In this document: positions 51,295-60,148 of the stretch, piece after piece
How the letters are laid out: each line of letters begins with the position of its first letter
How positions within the stretch are numbered: position 1 is the first letter of the stretch
NCBI RefSeq assembly: GCF_014203665.1
Contig: NZ_JACHJN010000011.1
Coordinates: 248,001 to 312,000, forward strand
DNA length: 64,000 nucleotides
Source: Saccharothrix tamanrassetensis
GTDB lineage: Bacteria; Actinomycetota; Actinomycetes; Mycobacteriales; Pseudonocardiaceae
Reading direction: 5' to 3'
The notes under the pieces: model-generated
The model's input: only the letters and a program-made list of their open reading frames with translations
What the model was told of the DNA's origin: nothing
Database searches by the model: none
Made by a program: the position numbers and the translations under genes

Positions 51295-53640
51295 ATGGGG
51301 TTCAGCCAGCTCTACTACACGTCCTGCGAGCGCGGGCTGTCCGGCCACCCGGGGTACCAGTTCAACGCCGCCACGCCGGGTGTCGCGCCCGACGTCATGG
51401 CGGACGTGGAGTCGCTGACCGCCTACGACCCGCCGAAGTCGGTCGCCTACGACTCGGACGCGGCGCAGATCGCGCGTTCCCCGGTGAACCTGTGCTACCG
51501 GCCGGGCGACTCGACCGTGCTCGCGAACGTCGTGTTCGTCGGCAACGACTACTCGCGGCGGTTCGGCAACTACTTCGCCCACGCGCTGGTCACCGACGAC
51601 ATCGGCCGGGACCTGGGCGACCTGCTGCCGATCGAGCTGTGGCGGGCGGAACTGTGGCACCGCGACCCGGTGGACGACCCGGCGCTGCCGGCCGTCGAGC
51701 ACCCCGTCCGCGGTGCGCTCGACCGCGCGGCGGTCGCGCGGTTCGTCGCCGGCCACCGCGCCTCGCGGCACCTGGCCGCGCTGCTCACCGCCGTGGACCG
51801 GGTGCTCACCACCGGGGAGCGGAAGGTGGTGATCGTCGACGACGACGCCGACTCGGTGGCGCACTGGATCGCCGCGGTCTCCTACCTGCTCCCGGCGCGG
51901 GCCGTCCGGCGGATGTCGTTCGCGACCTACGAGAACGCGCCGCGCTACAGCAGGCTGAACGTCATCGGCACCGTGCCGGAGTCCGACGTGGACCGGACGG
52001 CGTTCGAGACCTACCACCTGTTCGACCTCGTCGCCGGGGAGACCAGCGGGCTGCCGGTGCACCCGCTGGCCGAGATGCTGGTCTACGTCGGCGTCGAGTC
52101 GGCGCTGGAGCTGTGGCGCCAGGCGGCGCAGCTGGCCGACGGCGACGAGCGGGGGCTGGACGACTGGCACGCCGTCGTGCTGGCGTCGATCGGGGCCGAC
52201 CGCGCCGACGCGCCGGTCGTCGTGCCGTGGCTCGCCCGCAACGCCCACCGGTTGGGCGCGGCGACCGTGGACCGGATCGGCAGCGGTCTCGACGTCGGCG
52301 GCTGCCCCGCCGCGTCCCTGGCCGAACTCGCCGCGGCGGCCCGCGAGGTCGGCTCGCACGCGTTCGCCGAGCACGTGGAGATCGCCTGGGTGAAGGCGTA
52401 CGTCAGCGGTGACGCGCAGGGCCCGGAATTGTCGTTGCGCTCCCCCGCGACACGCGCGACCGCGGCCGGGGTCGTCGCCGAGAGCCTGCGCGCCGCCGTT
52501 CTCCCACGGGTCGCCGACCTGCTCGACTGGGCACGGCGGTGCGAGATCGACGTGGACCGCGGCACGCTGCACGAGATCGGTTCGCGGGCGCTCGGCCCGA
52601 AGCTGCTCGCCGATCCGTCCGACGAGCGCGTGGACGGCCTGCTGCGGACCTGGCCCCACCTCCGCGCGGGGGTGGTCGAGCACGTGACGGCCCGCGGCCG
52701 GCTGCCGGAGCTGGTCGGGCTGCTGAAGTCCGACGTCGCCGAGGTGCTCGCGCTGCGACAGCACCCCGCGCTCACCGCGGCGGCGACGATCGCCGACGCG
52801 CAGACCGGCGCCGTCCACCGCACGGTCGCGCTGAGCCGGATCACCACCGACGTCCCGCCCAGCCCGGACGTGCTGGAGGCGCTGTGGCCGGACCGCGCCT
52901 GGACCCACGACGAGGCGTCGCTGCTGCTGCGCGACCTCGTCCCGGCGCTGCTCTGCACACCGCCCCTGCTGGCCTGGCTGGACGCCGCGCTGCTGGCCCC
53001 ACCGGTCGACGGCGACGTCTACGACCGGCTGTGCGCCCAGGCGCGCGAGCACCCCGCGTTCGACCGGATTCCCGCGACCACGCGCCGCCACGTCGATGCG
53101 CGGTTCCGCCTGGGGAACATGGTCGAGGCCGTCGTCCGCGCCGACTCGTCCCAGGCGTTCTCCGCGCGCCTGGCGAGCCTCCGCAAGAGCTACGCCGGGT
53201 CGTCGCCGCAACGGCAGGCGACGATCCGGGAGATGCTGCTGGACCGCATGGAGGACATGCCGATCAGGTACTTCGCCTTCGTGCTGGTGAAGCTGCCGGA
53301 CCTGTGCACCGCCTACGTCGACGAAGCCCGACCGGACCTGCAGGTGCGCACGGCGAACCCACAAGCGGCCGCCGACCTGCTGATGATCGTGTGGGAGCTC
53401 AGGCGGCTGGGCGGCACGATGCCCGAGGCGCGCGTCGTCCAACGGGAGCTGGAGAAGATCGCGCTGGACGCCCTGCGGAAGTGGCGGCGGCGACCGCTGC
53501 GCGACACCATCGCGCTGCTGCGCGACCAGCGCTCCCCCAGCGCGGCCGAGTGGTTCCAGGAGTGGGCCGACGAGAAGACCGGCACCGCCCTCACGCGCTT
53601 CTTCCACAAGCGGTTCTTCCCGAGGGGGTCGACCACATGA
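51295..53640 (+). CDS. GAP1 GTPase-associated protein
   Basis: A 781-residue protein. N-terminus MGFSQLYYTSCERGLSGHPG, then NYFAHALVTDD, DVDRTAFETYHLFDLVAGET and the long helical C-terminal part fit the GTPase-associated protein 1 layout (N-, M- and C-domains). It has no TM helix. GGGGAG precedes the ATG by about 5 nt. It lies between two GTPase genes, as GAP1 proteins usually do. GAP activity is a family name; it has not been shown here. Confidence 0.83.
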   Translation: MGFSQLYYTSCERGLSGHPGYQFNAATPGVAPDVMADVESLTAYDPPKSVAYDSDAAQIARSPVNLCYRPGDSTVLANVVFVGNDYSRRFGNYFAHALVTDDIGRDLGDLLPIELWRAELWHRDPVDDPALPAVEHPVRGALDRAAVARFVAGHRASRHLAALLTAVDRVLTTGERKVVIVDDDADSVAHWIAAVSYLLPARAVRRMSFATYENAPRYSRLNVIGTVPESDVDRTAFETYHLFDLVAGETSGLPVHPLAEMLVYVGVESALELWRQAAQLADGDERGLDDWHAVVLASIGADRADAPVVVPWLARNAHRLGAATVDRIGSGLDVGGCPAASLAELAAAAREVGSHAFAEHVEIAWVKAYVSGDAQGPELSLRSPATRATAAGVVAESLRAAVLPRVADLLDWARRCEIDVDRGTLHEIGSRALGPKLLADPSDERVDGLLRTWPHLRAGVVEHVTARGRLPELVGLLKSDVAEVLALRQHPALTAAATIADAQTGAVHRTVALSRITTDVPPSPDVLEALWPDRAWTHDEASLLLRDLVPALLCTPPLLAWLDAALLAPPVDGDVYDRLCAQAREHPAFDRIPATTRRHVDARFRLGNMVEAVVRADSSQAFSARLASLRKSYAGSSPQRQATIREMLLDRMEDMPIRYFAFVLVKLPDLCTAYVDEARPDLQVRTANPQAAADLLMIVWELRRLGGTMPEARVVQRELEKIALDALRKWRRRPLRDTIALLRDQRSPSAAEWFQEWADEKTGTALTRFFHKRFFPRGSTT

Positions 53641-55199
53641 CGACGTTCGGCACGGTCATCGCGTTGGGAATCTTCGCCGTCCTGCTCGTCCCCGTGGTGT
53701 CGGGCGGTCGCTTCGCCGTCCAACTCACCAAGCAGTACGTGCTCGCCGTGGCGAGCGGTTACGGCATCGGCAAGACGCCGGAGATGCTCACCGCCAAGCC
53801 GCCCGCCGGCAAGCGCACCGAGGACCAGGAGCCGGCGTGGGAGTACTACCTGCTCAAGCAGGCGTGGCGGGACATCCGGCACGTGCACACGTTGGGCGTC
53901 AAGAGCTTCGGCAAGGGCATCGCGGCCAGGAACCGGGCCTTGCTGGACAAGTGCTTCGTCGCGGAGGAGGGCCGGCCGCCGAAGGAGCCGCGCGCGAAGT
54001 GGTGGGGGTGCCTGCAATACCTGGGGATGGCGATCGGCCTGCCGGTGGCGGCGTTCATCCTGCTGACCGCCGGGCTGGCGGGTGTGGCCGCGCTGGGCGT
54101 GCTGCTGCTGGCCAGCCTCGGCGCGCTGTACGCGCTGCGCCTGTTCGACACCGCCGTCCTGCGCGTCCGGGGGATCACGGTGACGTGCAAGACGTGCGGC
54201 AACCGCGTCACCTACCCGCTGTACGGCTGCCCGGGCTGCAAGACGCTGCACGGCAAAGTCCGTCCGGGCCGCTACGGGATGACCCACCGGCGGTGCAAGT
54301 GCGGCAAGACGTTCCCCACCCTGATGGTGCTCACCGCGCTGGTGAAGAAGCCGCAGGACAAGCCGACCCTGTGGTGCCCGCACAGCGACGACCCGCACCA
54401 GCTGGCCGAGCACGCGGGCGAGACCCGGGAGATCGTGCTGCCGGTGTTCGGGGCGCCCGGCGCCGGGAAGAGCCAGCTGATCACGGTGCTCCTCATCGCG
54501 GTGGAGACGATGGCGGGCCGGGCCGGCGGGAAGGTCTCGTACGCGGACAAGAGCACCAAGGACCGCGTCACGCAGGCCCGCGCGACGCTCCAGTCGACCA
54601 TGACGACCACGAAGACCAGCCCGGCGCAGCGGGACGCCATGATCCTGCCCGCCTTCTCGGTGCACGTGGCACCCCGGCGCGGGCAGCGGAAGCTGCTGCA
54701 CGTGTTCGACGCCGCGGGCGAGATCTTCGACGACGGTCGCAAGATCCAGGAGCTGGAGTACTTCAAGAGCGCGCGGACGTTCGTCTTCGTGATCGACCCG
54801 ATGTCCATCAAGACGGTGTGGGACACGTTCGAGGAGTCGCGGAAGCAGGAGTTGGAGAAGCGGCGCGCCAAGCCGGAGCCGTACGTGAGCTTCACCGAGA
54901 CGGTGTCGACGATGACGGCCATGGGCGTCGACCTGGACAAGGTCCACCTGGCCGTGGCGGTCAGCAAGGCGGACCTCGTCGGGCAGGTCCTCGCCGACGT
55001 GGACACCGAGGACGGCGAGGCGATCAAGCGGTGGCTGGACGAGCACGCCCAGGGCAACCTGGTCCGGGCGATGGACCACAACTTCAAGGACGTCTCGTAC
55101 TTCGTGACCTCGGCGCTGCCCGACGAGCACAACGAGGCGCACCACAGCGTGGAGAAGTTCACCGAGAAGACGTTGGCCGACGAGGGCCTTCGCCTCTAG
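53637..55199 (+). CDS. Membrane-bound zinc-ribbon GTPase
   Basis: A 520-residue protein. TM helix 1 is at residues 5-25 and two more lie around 130-165 (LGMAIGLPVAAFILLTAGLA, then LGVLLLASLGALYAL). A zinc ribbon follows (CKTCGN, CPGCKTL, CKCGK, CPH). The GTPase has G1 GAPGAGKSQL (near 278), G3 VFDAAGEIF and G4 SKAD. It is the second half of the DO-GTPase dyad with the 50085 protein. The start overlaps the GAP1 stop (ATGA) with GAGGGGG 8 nt upstream. Confidence 0.85.
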   Translation: MTTFGTVIALGIFAVLLVPVVSGGRFAVQLTKQYVLAVASGYGIGKTPEMLTAKPPAGKRTEDQEPAWEYYLLKQAWRDIRHVHTLGVKSFGKGIAARNRALLDKCFVAEEGRPPKEPRAKWWGCLQYLGMAIGLPVAAFILLTAGLAGVAALGVLLLASLGALYALRLFDTAVLRVRGITVTCKTCGNRVTYPLYGCPGCKTLHGKVRPGRYGMTHRRCKCGKTFPTLMVLTALVKKPQDKPTLWCPHSDDPHQLAEHAGETREIVLPVFGAPGAGKSQLITVLLIAVETMAGRAGGKVSYADKSTKDRVTQARATLQSTMTTTKTSPAQRDAMILPAFSVHVAPRRGQRKLLHVFDAAGEIFDDGRKIQELEYFKSARTFVFVIDPMSIKTVWDTFEESRKQELEKRRAKPEPYVSFTETVSTMTAMGVDLDKVHLAVAVSKADLVGQVLADVDTEDGEAIKRWLDEHAQGNLVRAMDHNFKDVSYFVTSALPDEHNEAHHSVEKFTEKTLADEGLRL

Positions 55200-55218
55200 T
55201 CGCCCGGGAGGTACGGCC

Positions 55219-55359
55219 GTGGAACAAGCGCCCTATCGACGTTGGCGGGTCACCGCGTTCACGCTGTCCGTAGCGGTCGGCGCCGTTGTCGCGATCCTGC
55301 TCGCCCTGATCGTCGTACTCGTGGTGGTCGGCGTGGTGTCCTCGTTGGTCGCCGCATAG
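55219..55359 (+). CDS. 46-residue single-TM protein ending module B
   Basis: Starts GTG (MEQAPYRRWRVTAF) with GGGAGGT 6 nt upstream. The protein has one very hydrophobic helix (AVVAILLALIVVLVVVGVVS) and a basic N-terminus that would stay in the cytosol. It is 19 bp after the membrane GTPase gene, so it is likely a small partner of that protein. I know no family. Confidence 0.65.
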   Translation: MEQAPYRRWRVTAFTLSVAVGAVVAILLALIVVLVVVGVVSSLVAA

Positions 55360-55371
55360 GTCCGACCCGCC

Positions 55372-55388
55372 GGCCCGACGGACGGGCC
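55372..55388. terminator. Small hairpin between convergent genes
   Basis: GGCCCG (55372-55377) and CGGGCC (55383-55388) with a 5-nt loop, 12 nt after module B ends and just before the 3' end of the DUF1360 gene. Probably a weak bidirectional terminator. Confidence 0.35.
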
Positions 55389-55415
55389 TCGTCCTCCGCC
55401 TGGTGCCGCGGCAGG

Positions 55416-55928
55416 TCAGGACCCGGCCGCCGACCGCTTGACGCGGTCGTAGCCCAGGTGCAGCCAGTCCGACGCCGCGACGGCCGTCAACGCCGTCATG
55501 ACCAACCCGGTGGCACGCGGCGCGAGCACCCGGCCCGCGGTCAGCGCACCGGCGACCCACACCCCGGAGCAGAACGGACAGGTCACCAGCTCACCCACGG
55601 CGTGCCGACCGCCCTCTGCGCGCACCGTCTCGTTGACCTCGGCCTCGCCCGCAGCGCTGTCGTAGCGGGTGAACGGCGCCCTCAGCACGCTGGTGACCGA
55701 ACTCTTGGTGAGCAGCCGGCTCGCCTTGTGCGTGGCCACCGACAACAGCACCACGTCACCCGCCGGGAACCGCTCGGGCAGCCGGACGCCCCGGCGCCTG
55801 CCGACCGCGGTCGCGACCCCGATCAGGGCGGCGTACGAGGTCAGGGAAGCCAGGTAACCGGCCAACGGGCGCTTCTCGCCGCCCGCGTAGGCGGATCGGA
55901 TGCGGCGGAACGAATCGGCCATCGACAT
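55416..55928 (-). CDS. DUF1360 membrane protein
   Basis: A 170-residue protein with TM segments (LASLTSYAALIGVATAV and VWVAGALTAGRVLAPRA) and the signature VTCPFCSGVWVA, the conserved Cys motif of DUF1360. HKASRLLTKSSVTSVLRAPF also fits the family. Function unknown; related proteins are linked to spore coats in Bacillus. It starts ATG at 55928. Confidence 0.83.
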   Translation of the reverse strand: MSMADSFRRIRSAYAGGEKRPLAGYLASLTSYAALIGVATAVGRRRGVRLPERFPAGDVVLLSVATHKASRLLTKSSVTSVLRAPFTRYDSAAGEAEVNETVRAEGGRHAVGELVTCPFCSGVWVAGALTAGRVLAPRATGLVMTALTAVAASDWLHLGYDRVKRSAAGS

Positions 55929-56000
55929 GGACGCAGAGTTACCCCCTGGGGCCCGCCGAAACTCATCCCTTCCGGACGTTCGACGCACCCGGCCGGGTCG

Positions 56001-56903
56001 TCAACCCTGTTCGTCGACGCGGCTCACGTCGAGTACGCAGCCTCGCAGCCACCGGTGAGCCGGGTCGGCGTCGAGTCGGACGTGCCACAGCAGGGACACC
56101 GTCACCTCGGGAACCCGGAAAGGCAACTCGAAAGAGCACATCCCCTGCCGCAGTTGCGCGGTGTGGCGTTCCGGGACGGTGGCTACCAGGTCCGAAGCGT
56201 TCGCCAGCGCCAGCGCCGCGCTGAAGCCGTCGACGACCGTCACGACGTGCCGCCGGCGTCCCGTCGGGCGAAGCACCTCGTCCGCCAGGCCCGCGGTCAG
56301 GCCGCGGCGTGAGACGTGCACGTGTCGAGCGGAGGCATACCGGGCCGTCGTCACCTTCCCGGTGCTCAGCGGGTGTGCGCCGCGCACCACGCCGATGAAC
56401 CGGTCGGTGAACAGGGGGTGGCTCAGCACGTCGGGAGCCGGCGCGTGCCCGATGACGCCCGTCTCCAGGTCGACCGTGCCGTTTCGCAGAGCGGTGGCGT
56501 CTTTCCTGGTCTTCCGCAGGAACCGCAGCCGCACGCCGGGTGCCTCCCGGCCGACCCTGGCCACCAGCGCGGGGCCGAAGCTCTCCACGAAACCGTCGCT
56601 GCCGCGCAACGCGAAAGTCCTCTCCAGCGTCGCCAGGTCCAGCTTCTCGGCCGGTCGCAGCACCTCCTCCGCCTCCTGCACCAGGCCACGCACCCGGTCG
56701 CGCAGTTCGAGTGCGCGGGGCGTGGGGACCAGGCCCCGGCCCGCCCGCACCAGCAGCGGGTCGCCCGTGGCCCGACGCAACCGAGCCAGCGCGCGACTCA
56801 TCGCCGACGGGCTGAGGGCGAGCCGTTCCCCCGCCCGCGTCACGCTGCCCTCCTGGAGCAGGACGTCCAGCGTGACCAGCAGGTTCAGATCGGGCCGGGC
56901 CAT
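56001..56903 (-). CDS. LysR-family regulator
   Basis: A 300-residue protein with an N-terminal LysR helix-turn-helix (DLNLLVTLDVLLQEGSVTRA, LSPSAMSRALARLR) and a C-terminal periplasmic-binding-type effector domain. It starts at ATG 56903 and diverges from an MFS transporter gene, so it probably controls that gene in response to a small molecule. Confidence 0.93.
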   Translation of the reverse strand: MARPDLNLLVTLDVLLQEGSVTRAGERLALSPSAMSRALARLRRATGDPLLVRAGRGLVPTPRALELRDRVRGLVQEAEEVLRPAEKLDLATLERTFALRGSDGFVESFGPALVARVGREAPGVRLRFLRKTRKDATALRNGTVDLETGVIGHAPAPDVLSHPLFTDRFIGVVRGAHPLSTGKVTTARYASARHVHVSRRGLTAGLADEVLRPTGRRRHVVTVVDGFSAALALANASDLVATVPERHTAQLRQGMCSFELPFRVPEVTVSLLWHVRLDADPAHRWLRGCVLDVSRVDEQG

Positions 56904-56989
56904 GCGCCCACGATCCCACAGGCCGGCGGGACATGGCGTTCCGTGCACAAGTGGCTTGCTGTTGTTGCGCGTTCCGCCAGGTCGGATCG

Positions 56990-57007
56990 CGACCTACGGT
57001 CAGGTCG
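56990..57007. promoter_or_regulatory. Possible LysR operator
   Basis: CGACCT (56990-56995) and AGGTCG (57002-57007) are inverted around 6 nt in the divergent LysR/MFS gap. LysR boxes have this kind of short interrupted dyad. Confidence 0.35.
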
Positions 57008-57040
57008 ATCCCCGTCGACTTCCAGGAAGCGACCACTCCC

Positions 57041-58516
57041 TTGAGACCAGCAACCCCGTCGGGCACCGAACCCGGGCAGGCAACGCCCGCCCGCCGTCCG
57101 CCTCTGGCCCGGGTGCTCACCGCGCTGTCGCTGTCCGTGCTGCTGCCCTCGCTGAGCACCAGCATCGCCAACGTCGGCCTGCCGTCCATGGCGGTGGCCT
57201 TCGACGCCGCCTTCCACGAGGTCCAGTGGGTGGTGATCGCCTACCTGCTGGCCACCACGACCCTGGTCGTCGGCGTCGGCCGACTCGGCGACCTCGTCGG
57301 CCGACGCCGCCTCCTGCTCGGCGGCATCGCCGCGTTCACCCTCGCGACGCTGCTCTGCGGGCTCGCCCCGAACCTCCCCCTGCTGGTGGCCGGGCGGGCG
57401 CTGCAAGGCGTCGGCGCCGCCTGCATGATGGCGCTGACCATGGCTTTCGTCGGCGAGACGGTGACCGAGGACCGCACCGGCCGCGTCATGGGGCTGCTCG
57501 GCACGATGTCGGCGGTCGGCACGGCGCTCGGGCCGTCCCTCGGCGGAGCCCTGATCGCCCTCTTCGGCTGGCGTGCGATCTTCCTCGTCGGCGTGCCGCT
57601 CGGCCTCCTCGCACTCGCACTCACGTTCCGGGTGCTGCCCGACCCCGCGCCGGCGGCCGGCTCCGCACGCGGGCGGTTCGACGCGGTGGGCATGGCGTTG
57701 CTGGCGGTCACGCTGGGCGCCTACGCGTTGGCCATGACGGTCGGAGGGAACTCGTTCGGCCCGCTCGGCGTCGGACTGCTCATCGCCTCGGCCGCGGGCC
57801 TGGTCCTGTTCGTCCTCGCCGAGAGCCGGGCCCCCTCCCCGCTGGTCGCCCTCCCGATGTTCCGCCACCGCGTGCTCACCGCCGGCCTGACGACGAGCGC
57901 CCTGGTCTCGACCGTCGTGATGACCACTCTCGTCGTGGGCCCCTTCCACCTGGCCCGGGCACTCGACCTGGCCCCGGCCTCCGTCGGACTGGCGATGTCG
58001 GTGGGCCCCGCCGTGTCCGCGCTCGCCGGCGTCCCGGCAGGCCGTGCCACCGATCGCTTCGGCGCCCACGCCATGGTCGTCGTCGGGCTCGGCGGCATCA
58101 TCTGCGGCGCCGCGGTGCTCTCCTTGATGCCCACCTCGGCCGGCGTCCTCGGCTACGTGCTTCCCCTGGTCGTCGTCACCGCCGGCTACGCGTTGTTCCA
58201 AGCTGCGAACAACACCGCGGTCATGGTGGACGTCTCGCCGCAACGACGTGGCCTGGTGTCGGGCATGGTGAACCTGTCCCGGAACCTGGGCCTCATGACC
58301 GGCGCGTCGGTGATGGGAGCGGTCTTCGCCTTCACCGCCGGCACGAGCGACGTCACCACGGCCGCGTCGGCGGAGGTGGCTCGCGGGACTCGCAGTACTT
58401 TCGCGGTCGCGGCTCTCCTCGTGACCTTCGGCCTGGTCGTGGTCCTGTGGCCTCGGCTACGTGCCCGACCCTCACCCGGCCACAGCGACGGCCCGGTGGC
58501 GAGATCCCGTCGGTGA
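57041..58516 (+). CDS. MFS multidrug-type exporter (DHA2/EmrB-like)
   Basis: A 491-residue, about 14-TM transporter. Motif A is RLGDLVGRRRLLLGG, motif C is near GTALGPSLGGALIALFGWRAIF, and early SIANVGLPSMAVAF with HEVQWVVIAYLLATT is typical of EmrB/QacA exporters. TTG at 57041 is chosen as start; GTG at 57113 would put TM1 at the very N-terminus. The substrate is unknown. It is likely regulated by the divergent LysR. Confidence 0.9.
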   Translation: MRPATPSGTEPGQATPARRPPLARVLTALSLSVLLPSLSTSIANVGLPSMAVAFDAAFHEVQWVVIAYLLATTTLVVGVGRLGDLVGRRRLLLGGIAAFTLATLLCGLAPNLPLLVAGRALQGVGAACMMALTMAFVGETVTEDRTGRVMGLLGTMSAVGTALGPSLGGALIALFGWRAIFLVGVPLGLLALALTFRVLPDPAPAAGSARGRFDAVGMALLAVTLGAYALAMTVGGNSFGPLGVGLLIASAAGLVLFVLAESRAPSPLVALPMFRHRVLTAGLTTSALVSTVVMTTLVVGPFHLARALDLAPASVGLAMSVGPAVSALAGVPAGRATDRFGAHAMVVVGLGGIICGAAVLSLMPTSAGVLGYVLPLVVVTAGYALFQAANNTAVMVDVSPQRRGLVSGMVNLSRNLGLMTGASVMGAVFAFTAGTSDVTTAASAEVARGTRSTFAVAALLVTFGLVVVLWPRLRARPSPGHSDGPVARSRR

Positions 58517-58607
58517 TTGTCCTTCCGGCCACTCCTGGGATCGGCCGCGGCTCCTTAACGTCGGAGACGCCACTGCTCCTTCACCCAGAGACGGCAGATC
58601 CGCAGCC

Positions 58608-59039
58608 ATGACCGTTGTCGCGCCAGTCCTCATCGGCGTCCTGTACGTCCTCCTCAACTCCCTGATCCGGGAACCCCACCGCCGCCGGTTCAACGCCGTC
58701 ATGGTCGGCGGAGCCGGAGCGGCCTACCTCAGCGGCGGGGGCTTCGGCCCCTGGGAGTTCGCCTTCACGATCGTCGCGACCTACTGCGCCTACCGCGGCC
58801 TGGAGTCGTGGACGTTCATCGGCGTCGCCTGGCTGCTGCACACCGCCTGGGACGTGGCCCACCACGTGCACGGCAACCCCATCGTCCCCTTCGCCGAGCA
58901 CTCCTCGCTGGGCTGCGCCATCTGCGACCCGGTGATCGCCGTGTGGTGCTTCGCCGGCGGCCCCTCGCTCACCGACCGACTCCGCGCCCGCTTCACCCGC
59001 CTACGACCACCCGCCGGAACGGGGCGCGATCCGGCTTGA
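58608..59039 (+). CDS. DUF6010 family membrane protein
   Basis: A 143-residue protein with four hydrophobic segments and the signature HTAWDVAHHVHGNPIVPF, then SSLGCAICDPVIAVWCF, which I associate with DUF6010. Its function is unknown. The ATG at 58608 has a weak ribosome site. Confidence 0.8.
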   Translation: MTVVAPVLIGVLYVLLNSLIREPHRRRFNAVMVGGAGAAYLSGGGFGPWEFAFTIVATYCAYRGLESWTFIGVAWLLHTAWDVAHHVHGNPIVPFAEHSSLGCAICDPVIAVWCFAGGPSLTDRLRARFTRLRPPAGTGRDPA

Positions 59040-59090
59040 CCGGACAACCGTGACACCCCTTCCGAGCGCTGCCGCCCGCCACGCGTCGAC

Positions 59091-59114
59091 CCCGGTGGGC
59101 GGGTCGCCACCGGG
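59091..59114 (+). terminator. Hairpin after DUF6010 gene
   Basis: CCCGGTGG (59091-59098) and CCACCGGG (59107-59114) with an 8-nt loop, 51 nt after the stop codon. There is no T tract. Confidence 0.4.
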
Positions 59115-59285
59115 CGGAGCTCCACATCCGAGGTGGACTATTTCCGCCACACCGCCGACGCCGCACAAACGGTGATCGCGTGGTGGGATCATGGAGCAGT
59201 ATCGCCATCGACAACCCTCCGTGCCGACTTCTGCCGGAAATCTCACTCCCCGTGTTTTCTTTTTCCGGGATATCACGAGTGATTC

Positions 59286-59304
59286 TCGGGTCGACGTCAC
59301 CCGA
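59286..59304. promoter_or_regulatory. Dyad upstream of the lanthipeptide regulator
   Basis: TCGGGT (59286-59291) and ACCCGA (59299-59304) are inverted with 7 nt between, about 100 nt upstream of the GTG at 59403. A possible autoregulatory site of the LuxR-type protein. Confidence 0.27.
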
Positions 59305-59402
59305 AAGAGTGGATCTGGTCGAATGCGATAAGTGCGCGTAACGCCGGGCATCGCACTGCGGAAACTACCCCTGCAAGGGTGCCGGAGCAGGGGAGAACAG
59401 CC

Positions 59403-60053
59403 GTGGATTGTGCGAGTGTCGCCGGCCGCGACCTGCTGGTAGCCGTGATCGACGACCGTCCCCTGGTCCGCCAAGGGCTGCTTCGCGTGTTGCAGCGCGC
59501 GCCGGGTATCGGCGTGGCCCGGTGCCTGCCCGATGTCCCGGAAGCTGACGACGCCATGCGGTACGACGTGCTGATGATCGGCATCCACTCGTTGGACAGC
59601 GTGCAGATGCTGCAGCGGATCCACCACGTGGTCGGCCGGTGCCCACTGCTCCTGGTGTCGGACTCGTTGGTGCTGTCGGCCGTCATGGTGTTACTCAACG
59701 CGGGTGCCGACGGGTACCTCACCATCGACGCCGACGAGCACGCGCTGTGCGAGGCCGTGCACCGCGTCGCGAGCGGAAAGCCTTATCTGGCAGCGGCTAT
59801 CGTCGAACTCATCGGTGGCGCCCACGCGGAGCCCACGCCCCACCTGGCGCCGCGGGAGGCCGACGTGCTGCGGCACATCGCGGCCGGCCACACGCACGCG
59901 CAGACCGCCGGCCGGATGGGCGTCAGCGTCGCCACTGTGGAGACCTACCTCCAGCGCATCCGCAAGAAGTTCGCCATCGACACCCCGACGCACCTCGTCC
60001 GGCTCGCTCACCGCGCGTACGTGCGACACCTGCTGGAACAGCACGGAGCGTGA
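59403..60053 (+). CDS. Atypical response regulator, RamR-like, LuxR-type HTH
   Basis: A 216-residue protein. Residues 10-130 form a receiver-like domain that keeps VIDDRPLVRQG, but the phosphoacceptor region reads YDVLMIGIHSLDS with no Asp at the site. Residues 145-210 are a LuxR-type HTH (HLAPREADVLRHIAAGHTHA, MGVSVATVETYLQRIRKKF). GTG at 59403 is chosen because GGGGAGA lies 6-7 nt upstream; GTG at 59379 is in frame too. The organisation (LuxR-type regulator beside lanKC) parallels ramR/amfR that switch on SapB synthesis in Streptomyces. A TTA codon at 59691 suggests control by the bldA tRNA. Confidence 0.87.
   Translation: MDCASVAGRDLLVAVIDDRPLVRQGLLRVLQRAPGIGVARCLPDVPEADDAMRYDVLMIGIHSLDSVQMLQRIHHVVGRCPLLLVSDSLVLSAVMVLLNAGADGYLTIDADEHALCEAVHRVASGKPYLAAAIVELIGGAHAEPTPHLAPREADVLRHIAAGHTHAQTAGRMGVSVATVETYLQRIRKKFAIDTPTHLVRLAHRAYVRHLLEQHGA
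59691..59693 (+). other. TTA codon in the regulator gene
   Basis: Codon 97 of the LuxR-type regulator is TTA (Leu). TTA is rare in actinomycetes and read by the developmentally controlled bldA tRNA in Streptomyces. Confidence 0.85.
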
Positions 60054-60148
60054 CGCGGAAGTCCACAGAATCCCCGACTACGAATTTCCCGCCGCCGCGG
60101 GCAGAGTCGGCCCCGATTCGCAATCGCGAGAAGGGCGGCGATGAGTCG

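Larger units (their letters stand above)
59040..59402. other. Intergenic stretch upstream of the lanthipeptide regulator
   Basis: About 360 bp. It contains the hairpin at 59091-59114, a T-rich patch around 59250-59265, and a dyad at 59286-59304. No convincing promoter consensus. It has lower GC than its surroundings, which fits a regulatory region for the lanthipeptide locus. Confidence 0.45.

Noticed and set aside
60050..60148. GTG at 60050 as lanKC start
   Set aside because: It would add 33 residues (a Pro/Arg-rich stretch) before the typical class III start close to the FYD motif, and has no proper ribosome site, though it overlaps the previous stop.
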